64,000 nucleotides of DNA from Tieghemostelium lacteum (Eukaryota; Evosea; Eumycetozoa; Dictyosteliales; Raperosteliaceae): contig LODT01000034.1 in the NCBI GenBank assembly GCA_001606155.1, positions 473,665 through 537,664 of the forward strand. The letters are read 5' to 3'. A program made the position numbers and the translations under genes. Each line of letters opens with the position of its first letter. The stretch's first letter is position 1. Below the pieces are notes generated by a model. The model saw only the letters and a program-made list of their open reading frames with translations, did no database searches and was not told the DNA's origin. Positions 1 through 11,055 of this stretch are shown here, in pieces.

Positions 1-3000
1 TACACTCTGCCAGATATCAACATTGTGTTGACAACCCTTTAAACGTGTTTTCCATGTATTTTTAATCATGTTTCTACGGTCTGGTGAATCTACACACTTC
101 TTATACTCTATAATCTCTTCGAGCTCGGAGAGTTGTTGGAGTCTGACGACAACCTTGTAAGCTCTGTTATAAGATTCACCGAGTAAAGCAGTTAATTCAG
201 TGTCTACCAATTGTCTGGCATGTTCAATATACACTTGAGCATTAGTATAGTTATCTTTATGTACCTCTAATATAGCCCTGTAGAAAGAGCCTTCAACAGT
301 ATCTTGATTCATAGCTTTTACATATTCATCCATAAGTTCCCAATTGGAAAGATTCCAAGCAGCTGCAGATGCCAAAGGTGCTATACTAGTTCTAGTAGTT
401 TCATTTGAACTCTTCCATGTATCTGAAGACAGCTGACTAAGTCTCTCCCATTCACCAAGTGCATGTAGACATCTTAGAATACCTAAAGTATTCTCAATAC
501 TAGGGTCATCCTTTTGTTTCTTTTCATAGGCTGTAAGGGCATCTTCCCAACGTCTAAGTTTCTCGTACCAAGATTCCTTTAATTCCACAGAATGGTTCTT
601 TTGAGCATAGATTAAAATACCAATAGCAGCCTCAGGTTGTTGTAGCTGATTATTGATACTAATCAAAGCCTCTATAGTTGATGATGGCGATTGTTGGAAT
701 TCAATTTCCTTATAATGAAGTGCTTTGGCATAGGCATGACATTTCTCAGCTAGTGCACCTAGAGTTCTGATATCGATTGGTAATGGTTTTTCATGTAGCT
801 CCATAAACTCTGCTAGATTTAAAAGAGTTTGAAGAATCTCAGGTGGAATATTTGGTGACATTAAAGCAGTTTCTAAACTGTGAACTAACTCGTCTTGATA
901 TTGTTCATGTAATTCAGTCCAACATGAAACAAAACCTGCATTAAAGAGTTCTTTAACCAGAGGATGATAATCCTGTGCAAGAGAGAGACAGGATCTAAGT
1001 GCAGGTGATGGTGACTCTCTTAGTAACTCAACTGAGAATCTTCTAATCCATTCTACCCAATCCTCTTTAGTTGATCTCTGTGATGTCTCCCAAGCATTCT
1101 TTAGATGCATTTCATTGGCTTTGAGTTTCTTAACACCCATTTCTGGAGATACTGTATTACTAGCTTCTTCAGAGATGGAATTGTGATCTGGATGTCTAGC
1201 ACCACCAAATTCACCATCCCCACCAGGAGTCAACATTAACTGTTGATTTTTTAGTAGTTTGGAGACTAATAGTTCGTAATTGACACTAGAGATCTCACGT
1301 TTATTCAAGACCTTTCCAACCATTGGAATGAATATAGCATAATCTGAACCTAATTGATAAACTAATGAACATAGAGTATTGAGTGCATCTTCTTTAAGTT
1401 CATTTTCACCTTGAACATCTAGAACTCTTGCAAGTGGATGAATGATTCTAGATGCATAATCTGAGAAATTTAATTTCTTACAGAGTCTACCTATAGTCTG
1501 TATAGCCAAAACACGAACTTGTGTTGTAACATCAACTTGCTCAAAGAGTTTTACAACTGCTGGAATGACCAAATGTAGATAATCATCAAGATTAGTTCCA
1601 AAAACCTCAAGAGCTTTTAAGACTTTGGAAGTTGGTTGTCTTTTTAGTGAACGATCGGCATGGAGTACATTTAACATTTGTGGAATTAGATTAGGGAGAT
1701 ACACTTTAAACTCATCATTGAGAGCTGAGGATATCTCTTCGACGAGGTTTATAATAGGAATGAGTAGATTGGAGTTCCAGTACTTTTCAATAAGACCAAA
1801 TACATCAACTAGATAGTCACGAATGTGTTGTTTGACAATGGAGACTAATAGACCTAGTTGTTGGAATAGGAATTCTCTGAATCCAGGTTCACAGCTGTTC
1901 ATTACATGTAAGAATGGTGGCATGATTTGTGGGAGGAATGGAATGCATTTCAAACCTAAAGATTTGAAAATAAACATTACAGCTTGAATTACAGATGTAT
2001 GATGTGATGATAAACTTGGGTCACGAAGGATCTTCATAAGAGCTGTAATGGCAACTGTTGGGTAATAGTCTTCAGATGATGGTGAGATGTTTAATATCTC
2101 ATTAGAGTTTTTGTCATCTAATTTTGGATCTTCACGTCTTTGACCTAGTTCATTCATTTTATGTTTATATGGATCTAGAGCACCTAGGATACCGAGTACT
2201 TTGATAACCTCTCTACGGATACTAGTAGTTCTTTCTGTCTTTATAGCATTCAATAGAATACCTAATAGTTGATGGTATTTACTGTAAGGATTAATGACAT
2301 AACCAGTGGAAGATGCCAACTGTCCCAATGTCTTTAAAGCAACTTCACGTTTAGAAGTTGAAGACTGATCTTGAAGTGTTTCAATAATCAATGGTAACAA
2401 TTGATCGATATGTTGTTTCATCTCTTCTCCACCAACTACAGATAACTCACCTAAAGCTGCCAATACACAACTTGCAACTCTTGGATTAGAGTCACGTAGT
2501 TTAGGTAGCAGTGCCTTTAGAATAGGTTCAACGTAGGGTTTAATAAGTTTCTCAGAGGCTCCAATTAAGTGACCTAGTAGACGTGCTGATTCTTCCTTGT
2601 TTCTGCTGTCACCTGAGAACTCCAATTCAGTTAGCAATTGAATTAGAGTCTTTCTTAAAGATGGCATTACATAAGCTGGATTTCTGATTGTAAGACGACC
2701 GATTACACTGATTGCCAATTCACGAATTTCAAATACCTCATCGTTCAAAGCTATAAATAGTGATCTTAGATTTTCAGCCTGTGCCAAATGGTGATCAAAT
2801 CTAGTGTCTAGAGACGACAAAACAGTTCTACGAATGCTAGGGTCTGGATCTGCAATACCAACAACCAAGAGTTTTTCAAGAACCTCACCGATAATGACAG
2901 CACTGTGACCTCTAGTTGGAGCAGCTTCGCCTGATTTCACCATTAATTGTGAACATGTAATAGCAGCTTCTCTTCTAATCTCTGGATTATCATCATCGAG

Positions 3001-4668
3001 GTAATTGACTACGCATTCTCTTACAAAATCTAAAAGATTGTGCTTTGAAAAGTCAAATGATCCGAGAGTTTTGAGGGCTAGTGCAATCATGGCTGGGTCA
3101 ATATCAGAGTTTTGACCCAACTGTGGGAGAGATACACCTTGGAATGGTGTAGCACTCTTTCTGTATGGTGAAGGTGCACCAGGTTCTGAAAATGGTTTGT
3201 TGGCTAGAACCTGTGAGAGAAGCATTAAAAGGTTCTTTTGGATATTTGGAATGAGAACAGGTAGATATACAGTGAGATCCTTAAGAGCATCGGTTAGAGT
3301 CTGACTGAGACCTGCAGTGAACATTTGAGGTAGCATAGCATTCATATGCAATATCATAGTTGGTCCAACTGCTGTTGCCAACATACTTATACATGTCAAT
3401 GCCTCTGGACAAAATTGTTTACCTTTACCCAATGCAGATTTTACCAATATAACTATACTATCCAAATAAGGTTTAATCGAACCTCCTACTGCCATAGCAA
3501 TCTCTCCCATTGCTATAAATGATGTTGATCTTTCATTCTGATTTCTCAATGCCGTCAATAAATGTTGCATACATGTATTAAAATAGTTCATTACAAAATC
3601 CTTTGGAATGAAAACTGCTAATCTAGGTAATAATACTATAACTATAATTTTTAACCCCACACCACACCAAAATTAGTAAATTTCTAGATTCTTTTTTTTC
3701 CTTAGTTTTTATAGTTATATATACATACCTGTTTTTTTAACTAATTTATCACGATGATCTTTATATTTGAGAATGGTATCACAAACATCTTTAAATTTGG
3801 TTACCATAAAATCACCAGTGTTTCTGAGAAGTTCACCTAAAGCAATGAGGGAACCGTGTATGGCCTCTGGAGAACCATTTTGTTTAAATGCTTTTTGAGC
3901 TTCATCATAGATTTTTTGGTACCATTGAAGACGGAGTCTTGATTCTCTTTCAGAGATTAACTCAAGACAAGCTCTGAGAGCCTCCACAGCACCATCTCTG
4001 ATTGCAACTTTAGTGTCCTTAAGAGCAACCCAAATCAAATCAACAAATGAACCAGCATGAACATAAAATAGAGTTGGTGCATTTTGTGCCAATTCTTTAA
4101 GTACCAATACTGCAGCATGTCTTCTTGCTTCATATCTCTCGCCAGACAACCACTCTAGAGCTCTTGTTACTTCAAATTCCACACATTCAGCAGTCAAAGT
4201 TCCTGATGAACGTGCCAATCTACCTAATGCTCTAGATGCCATCAACATTACCGTATAATCATTACTGCACAACCCTATACGAAGGTAATTGGCAAGACGT
4301 GTAATCTTTGTGGCATTTTCATCGTAATCTACATCAATCAATTCATCAATTGCCATAATACCTCCAATCTTCTCATTTACACCGCTGCTATTTACCAATT
4401 CAAATATTAGATTATTTACATCTTGCATGAATTTTGTAAAGTTTTCATTTGTCATCTCTCTAGATTGTGTTATTACCTATGGTCATAAAATAGTATAAGA
4501 ATCATCTTCATCTATAGCTCCTCCCCCACTATCTATTTATTCAAAACTTACATAATTTTTTAAACTTTTTGATGCTTTAATTCTATCTTCTTCCTTTTTG
4601 TTTTTTAAATCAACAAGAATTTTTGTGAGTGCATCTGCCCACAATGGGGGTTGTTCTTGTCCTGACAT
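1..4668 (-). CDS. tor: Target of rapamycin (TOR) kinase, N-terminal and FAT part, cut by window edge
   Basis: This is the TOR serine/threonine kinase, the catalytic core of TORC1 and TORC2 and a master growth regulator. Three exons close in phase: 4552-4668, 3729-4476 and 1-3641. The start [14 protein letters not shown] leads into helical repeats. Segments such as [52 protein letters not shown] and LLPRLAVF match the known mTOR HEAT region almost position by position. The low end, with motifs like [13 protein letters not shown], lies in the FAT domain. About 1,500 residues are visible. The FRB, kinase and FATC domains lie beyond base 1. Exon 3 is open to the window edge with no stop. The gene is divergent from the kinase gene at 5007, 338 bp away. 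Identification is very secure. The exon 3 acceptor (…TTATAG) was chosen because it restores the conserved reading [11 protein letters not shown]. Confidence 0.96.
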
Positions 4669-5006
4669 TCTCTTTAATTATTTATAAAATGTTTGTTTTT
4701 TAGTTTTAATAATATACAATGGTTTTGTTTTTCACATGCAACTATTCATTATATATGAATAAATAGTTGGTGCCTATGTTTCTAAAGATCAAAATCAAAA
4801 AAAAAAAATAAAAAAAAAAAAATAAAAAAATTTTTATTGATATGTTTTATTAGTTTGGGTAATACTTTGTTTAGAGATAATCATTATATCTACATTATTG
4901 GTACTAGTATAAGATTAATAAAAATCAATTCTTAAAAAAATAAGTTTTTCTTCTTTCAAATAAAAATTTTATTTTTTTTTTAATTATTTTTAATTAATTC
5001 AGCATC
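4669..5006. promoter_or_regulatory. Divergent promoter region between tor and the TBK1-like kinase gene
   Basis: This 338 bp gap lies between two start codons pointing away from each other. It is almost pure A/T, with an interrupted oligo-A block near 4798-4830 and oligo-T runs just before 5007, as is usual ahead of dictyostelid genes. No specific factor site could be recognised. Confidence 0.5.
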
Positions 5007-8000
5007 ATGAGTGTCTATAGTAACACCAAAAGTATTTTTAAAGGAAAGAAAAATACATATATATTATCTAGTAGTGATGCATTGGGATCTGGACAATTTG
5101 GGAAAGTTTTTAGAGCTAGAGATAGTAATAATAATTTTTATGCTATAAAAGTCCCCGATACACACAACTACAATTCAGAGGCACTAAAATATCTACATTC
5201 AGAACAAGATATACTTGATAGTTTAACTTCACAACCTGACCACCCAAATGTTATTAAATTCTATGAAAAGGTATGTCTATTCTCTAATACATCCTATCTA
5301 GAATCTAATTTTCTAATACACCTTATGTGCACACTATTCATTGTATATAGATTGATAACGATCTAGTTTTTGAACTTTGTAATGGTGGTTCATTAATCAA
5401 TTACTTACAAAATAATAGAAATTTACCAGATAGAGAGAACTTTTTAAAAATTGTCTTGTGTCAATTGGTTAATGGTTTAAATTATCTGCATTTATTGGGA
5501 GTTGTTCATAGAGATATTAAACCTGAAAATGTTTTAGTTTCTTATATTGATGGGAAAATGCTATTTAAAAGTTTGTATTAGAGGCACCTTGTAGTAAATA
5601 GTACTTCACTATGAATATACTTACATTATTGTCATTTTTGTAATGTTTAGTTTCAGATTTTGGACTTGCAACCAACAAACATATGGATATTTTAAAATCT
5701 AATGTAGGAACACCTATTTTTAAAGCACCAGAGATTGGATCGGATTCATATGATTACAAAGTGGATATATGTTCTTTAGGTAAAACTATTTATTCTCTAT
5801 CCATGCCAAGACATGAGTTAACTAAAAATGCATTTTCATTGGACCCAGAGGACATGTATGTGTTTAAAAGGGAAATACTCTTTAAAATATTATATTAATA
5901 TATAATCAATATAATACACAGTTTGAAATTAAAAAAATCAGAAGAATATAAGGATTTATTAATTAAAATGGTTGACCCAGTATCCAGCAATAGAATATCT
6001 TTAAATGAAATTAAAGATCACCCATTTGTACTCTCTAGAAATGTAAATTTAAAATTCTTCCCTCTCAGTAAACTTCACCCAAACAGAACTATAAATGTGC
6101 AAATTGCAAAACAAATTTGCCTGTAAGTGTTTTATTAAATCACCTCATTTGATGATAATAATAGCATTAACCTATATTAATACAATAATTTCAGAGATTA
6201 CCATTTGGAAGGAGTCAATTTAAATGATTATATCATTTTATGTTCATTTTTTGGAAGTAGTGAACTACTACCATTTAGTAATGATCAAGCATTTAATCCA
6301 ATCTATACAATAGAAAGTGTAATTTTAGTATCTTTAAAAGAACCAATTCAATTCCCATCTGAACCTGTATTGTCAGTAAACAAAGATTTAAACTCTGATC
6401 CAATACAACACCACAAATCAAAAGTAAATATTATTAGTTGTAAATTTGATTAACACTCACAATACTAACCTAAATGTCTAGGTTGAAGACTGTCTAGCAA
6501 TTATAAACCACACAACATTTAAAAATGAGTTTTTATTAATTTATAAAGCAATCTACGGCTTGTACAAATCTAAAATGTAACTGTTTATAAACAATTATAG
6601 TGTATAAGACAAAATCTAAATACTAATATTATTATTATAATAATGATAATAGGGAATCAATTGACATAAATTCAGTATTTAAAAAGTTGTCAGCTAATAT
6701 TGAGAAATATAAGAAATCATTCCAATTGATAAAATCACTTATGCAAATGGATTCCAATGGTAATGATAGTGATAAACCATTAATAGAACAGTTATCACCA
6801 TTTGTTCAAAACTTTATCAACAAAACTATAGTGTTGAATTATCAAGAAATGATAAATACTCAAAATTTAATTGACAATCAATATTTAAAAGAATATTTTG
6901 ACCTTTTCCATAAATTTAAATCTACATCAATGGAATTTGTGTTATCAGATTCAATAGCACAGGTTGAAAGAGTCAGATCAACAATTGAAGATTGTATAAA
7001 GTTGGGTGCAGTTAATGAAAATGACATTCAGATTGTTCATCGTATTCTCAGTTCTTTTATACCCATCTATTCTAGTTGCATAGAACACAAGTCTAAATTT
7101 GATCAAGTTCTATATAATTTCCATTCCATGATTGCTTTATGTAACAATATCTCCTTATTAGATGAATACCAGGTTTCATCTATACACAGAGAGAGTGAGT
7201 TGTGTATGGAGATCTCTAAAATACCCTACTACTACATGTTGGCAAAGAATGAACTAAAAAGAAGATCACACTGGAAATCAGAGTTTAATAAGGTTTGTGG
7301 TCAATATGCCACTAAAATTCAAACATTTATTGATAAGGATCAAACATCTAGATCACAGTATGTATAGTTATATATATATATAATAACAAAACAAAAACAG
7401 ATTTTAATATTTTTTGATTGAATATAGATTTAATAGATCTGTTATAGATTCTAATATTCTTTCTATGAATCCATACCAAAAAGACATAATTTTAAATCCA
7501 TTGGAACAGTACTTGCCAAACCAACAAAATGAGGAAATTGAGGGTTTCTTTGTAATTGAAAGAAAGAAATTGGATATTGATACTCAGAAGCTTAATAGAA
7601 ATATTGATCAAATTCAACAACAGGTCATTTTAGATAAACTGTCTAGTCATAAATTGGATGAGAAAGAAACTGACAAACATCAACTAAAAATGGAAAACAA
7701 AATGAAAATGGACAATCTATTACTTGAGAATTCACTGTTAAAACAACTGGTTGGTGATCTAAAAGAAAAACATAAAATTCACAGTCAGCTAGAAAGTAAT
7801 TTCCAAAATTTGAAAACTGAAATGGAGAATCTCTCTATTAAATACCAGGATTTGAATCTGGTTGTACCCAACCAGCAACCAGTTAACAATCACACTGATC
7901 TAGATACACAAATCACCAAAAAGAAACAAGAAATTAAAGAAATTTTTGACCAAAAGGAACGTTTAGAAAAATATATTCAAGACTTTGAATCACGTAGAGA

Positions 8001-8367
8001 TGAGCTCGATCAGACTGTACAACTACAAGAAAACTCAATTAAATCCTCTAAAAGGTGCATCCAAGAACTACAAAGAGAAATTAAATCTTCCAGGGATAAT
8101 GAGCATGCACAACAGAATTACCTAAACAACCAGTTCAATGATGACAAGGAAAACTTCCAAAAACAATGCCTGATAAAGAATGATACCATTAGAAAGTTAA
8201 AATTATCTGTTCAGGAATCTGAAAAAAAATTAACTGATCTCACAACTGATCAATCGGCTAAAGAATCCTTTGATCTTTTGCAAAAACAATTAAATGAAAA
8301 GGATTTGGAAATTGATTCCCTGATATCTAAAATTAATCACATTGAAAAGCTAATTGAAAGAAAATAA
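5007..8367 (+). CDS. IKK/TBK1-like protein kinase with ubiquitin-like segment and long coiled coil
   Basis: Eight exons close exactly in phase: 5007-5270, 5351-5570, 5651-5855, 5922-6122, 6195-6423, 6482-6576, 6653-7357 and 7428-8367, giving about 952 residues. The kinase domain (about 18-255) is complete: glycine loop LGSGQFGKV (26-34), AIK lysine 48, HRDIKPEN (H141), DFG at 164-166 and an APE-like KAPEIG. A short insert between the catalytic loop and DFG ([11 protein letters not shown]) resembles TBK1/IKK-epsilon, as does the following stretch [15 protein letters not shown]…[11 protein letters not shown], which reads like the TBK1 ubiquitin-like domain. A helical region (about 350-640) and a classical coiled coil (about 640-945) follow. 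The helical part ([11 protein letters not shown]…) also recalls the FIP200/ATG11 autophagy scaffold. Kinase identity is sure; IKK/TBK1 kinship is inference. An ATG1-class kinase is the main alternative. Confidence 0.75.
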
Positions 8368-8559
8368 TAATACACTGAGACTTTTGAATAAAAAGCATCT
8401 TTTACTGTTTACATATTTTAATTTAAAAAACGAGACTATTAATTTTAATATAAAATTTTGTAATTAGTTGAAAGATTTTTAATATAATTTGTACTAAAAG
8501 TGAAATTCATCTATTTTAAAATTCTTTTAAAGAGCATTCTCGGTTGGTAAAAATCAAAG

Positions 8560-8960
8560 AATTAAATTTGTTTTAACATAAAGATTTGGAATAATTTTTT
8601 TTAAATTTGGGAAGACCAGGTATAGTGAGTGTTTGAATTTTACATTCAACCAAAATTAAGTTTCCATCTATAAACATTACTAAATCAAAACATTGGCCTT
8701 TGTGTGATAAATATATTCTCCAAAACTACACCCATTTTGAAAGGAGATTTAATTTTTAAGTAATCAGGAAGAAGAAATTTATGATTGACATCAATGTTAC
8801 TACCAGATGTAACCACAAAGTGTTTGAATAATTGTCCAATTGTAAAGTGAGGTGCCCATATTTTTAGTGAATATAAAAATATTTGAATATATAGGACACA
8901 CGAATATTCAAAAGATTTTGAATCAATAATATTTATCAAAGAATTTCAATACATCTCCTA
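8560..8960 (-). pseudogene. Decayed gene remnant with PD-(D/E)xK nuclease-like motif
   Basis: An open stretch at 8685-8939 (minus) reads …IWAPHFTIGQLFKHFVVTSG… and, after a frame change near 8690, continues as QCFDLVMFIDGNLILVECK, then TIPGLPKF. The spacing of Asp, then Glu-x-Lys on a hydrophobic strand is the PD-(D/E)xK nuclease signature. It is seen in crinkler-type and other multigene-family proteins of dictyostelids. There is no start codon context, no intact frame and no neighbouring partner. I read it as a broken host gene fragment; the family is inference. Confidence 0.35.
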
Positions 8961-8989
8961 AATATTGCTCTTTAAAATTATACATAGTT

Positions 8990-9880
8990 TACTATTCAAA
9001 AATAAATTTATGAAAGGGAATTTAACAATACTAGATTCAATTTCAATTCCATTTGAGTGGATAAATTTTTATATTCCTGAAATTGTTGGAGATTATTAAA
9101 TAAACTAGGTTCAATAGGTAAACCAGTTATGATAAAGACGTTACCAATTTATTAGATTATACATTTAAACCTATTTTACCTGTTTGGCTAAAACTTGTTT
9201 GAGATTTAAGTAAAAATGCTTCACTGGTGAGAAAATCTTTATAGTTTAAATTATAAATGGTAGATATCTAAATATTTGTACCATTATGTAAAAGATTTAA
9301 AATTTTAACCTATCTTTAAAATTTGCACCAAATTCTATAATAAATAAAAATGTTAGAAACATATGTAGATGCAAAACTATTATAGAGCTTTGATTTTGTC
9401 TTAAATTTATCTACCTACATTTAATCTATCTATATTTAAATTGGAATTCACAGATATTCAAAAATACTGGAACAATTATAAGTCCTTGATGAAAAGAACA
9501 AAAACCTGAAGTTGGTTTGTGCTATAGTTATTTGTATCATCCTCATCAATCTCTATTTTGTAAATTAATTTGAATTATAATGTTTTTCCGCTTTTTTTAA
9601 TCTTCAATGGAGATTCAAAATCAAAATAAGTACAAGGAGTCTTCTTATTTTAGAAAGTTACAAGATGTTGAAGCTGGAAGCTTATAATATTGTGTGAACA
9701 TTATATATGAAATCCAATCTAATCACCTAATTTTATAATTTTACATTTCCTTTTTGGAGGACAATATAATAACAAGAATTATTAATAATAGTCGTGACAG
9801 TTGCCATTGCTAATGCATCAACACCTTATAATTAAATGTAAATTTGAAACTCTTGTAAATAGTAAACTCAAAAAATAGAC
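8990..9880 (-). pseudogene. Decayed remnant of an LRR-like or secreted-protein gene
   Basis: Short minus-strand pieces in shifting frames look protein-derived. Examples are VFIITGLPIEPSLFNNLQQF near 9,110 (leucine-rich-repeat flavour), CTYFDFESPLKIKKSGK and KIEIDEDDTNNYSTNQLQV near 9,540-9,640, and DALAMATVTTIINNSCYY near 9,800. Stops and frame changes separate them, so no single reading frame survives. They resemble the many LRR/EGF surface-protein genes of dictyostelids, but I could not assign a family. The rest of 8,368-10,042 shows nothing else. Confidence 0.3.
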
Positions 9881-10042
9881 TGTTAGGAAATGGGGTATTA
9901 AACTCTTATCTTGTTGATTCATTTTCTACTTTGTACAGTTAAATAAATATCTTTTTTTTTTATCTCAATCAAAAAAATATCTTTTTTTTATTCATCAAGG
10001 TTTTTTGAAGATCAATTTTTTTTTTAAATTTTTATAAAATCA

Positions 10043-10348
10043 ATGGAATCACCAAGAGAAGTATTTGACCCAAGAATCAGTGAACTATTAGCTCAGGTGC
10101 AAAACAATGCTAATATTGATTTAAGCAAAGTAAGAACTGACCCAATGGAAATTTATGTAATCAATCTAATTTGTTCAGATCCTGAATATTCAGAGGATGA
10201 AATAAAAACTTTAATTGAAAGTTCCCAATATAAAGATAAAGGACTTTCCTTCTATAAAACTTTCATAAGAAATATAAAGGAAGATAAAAGAGAAGGGAAT
10301 ACTGGTTATATACAAGTTAACATGATTAGAGATTTATTGAAAAAATAA
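10043..10348 (+). CDS. Small hypothetical protein, 101 aa
   Basis: A single-exon frame of 101 residues follows a T-rich leader, with AAAATCA before the ATG. The protein is acidic to neutral, apparently helical and soluble (MESPREVFDPRISELL… to …IRDLLKK), with no signal peptide, membrane segment or cysteines. I do not recognise a family. It ends 20 bp from the 3' end of the opposing gene at 10369. Codon use looks like that of its neighbours, which favours a real gene. Confidence 0.6.
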   Translation: MESPREVFDPRISELLAQVQNNANIDLSKVRTDPMEIYVINLICSDPEYSEDEIKTLIESSQYKDKGLSFYKTFIRNIKEDKREGNTGYIQVNMIRDLLKK

Positions 10349-10368
10349 AAGGTGTTTTATTGGTTAAA

Positions 10369-10860
10369 CTATTTTTTATTCTTGTATGGTAGGCCTTTTT
10401 TTTCTTTTTCTTGTTTTAGTTGGCCAACCAAGTTTCGTACGGTATTAAGAAATTCAAATCTATTTGATGTAAATAATTCTTTAATTCTATGATCTAGTTT
10501 ACCTTTGATATTTTTTTGAATATTATCAATTTCTATTTCTTTATTATTAAAGGTCACAATTGCAAGTTTTATTTGTTGAATTTGATCATCCCCTATTTCA
10601 TTATTATGTAATCCCCAAAAAACCCTATAATATATACATAATTTTTTCCAATTATTTTTATGGTGTGAATAGAATAGTAGATGGCAATCAGTTTCGGTAT
10701 TATCAGATTGTATTGAGGAATCCAAAACTGGCAATCCATCATTATAATTGATGTAGTCAATATCATCAAAAATATTTAGGAAAATAGAATTTGAATAAGA
10801 GTCTTGTGAGTTATCCATTATTGTAGTTGTATAATATTGTATATTGGGGTAATCATCCAT
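10369..10860 (-). CDS. Hypothetical protein, 163 aa
   Basis: A single-exon frame of 163 residues on the minus strand converges on 10043-10348. The N-terminal half is acidic and rich in Asp, Asn, Tyr and Ser. The C-terminal half is helical and basic, ending KEKKGLPYKNKK. There is no signal peptide or membrane span. No family is recognised. A short frame in the opposite strand (10560-10751) is its shadow. Confidence 0.55.
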   Translation of the reverse strand: MDDYPNIQYYTTTIMDNSQDSYSNSIFLNIFDDIDYINYNDGLPVLDSSIQSDNTETDCHLLFYSHHKNNWKKLCIYYRVFWGLHNNEIGDDQIQQIKLAIVTFNNKEIEIDNIQKNIKGKLDHRIKELFTSNRFEFLNTVRNLVGQLKQEKEKKGLPYKNKK

Positions 10861-11055
10861 TTGAATCTAAATACTTGATTATTTTTTTAAATAATAATAT
10901 TGCAGTTATTGAGGAAAAAAAACAAATATCTTGAAAAAGTGTGTTTTTTAAAGTTCAATAAAAAAAAAAAATATCTTCCTTGTTTGTTAAATTTCTAAAC
11001 TCTAAAAATTGGATATGTTTTTATTAAAATCTTTTTATCAACCAAGAAAAATAAA

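Noticed and set aside
8995-9160. Treating the 9.0-9.2 kb LRR-like piece and the 8.6-8.9 kb nuclease-like piece as one gene
   Set aside because: The two belong to different protein types and there is no shared frame or splice logic linking them.
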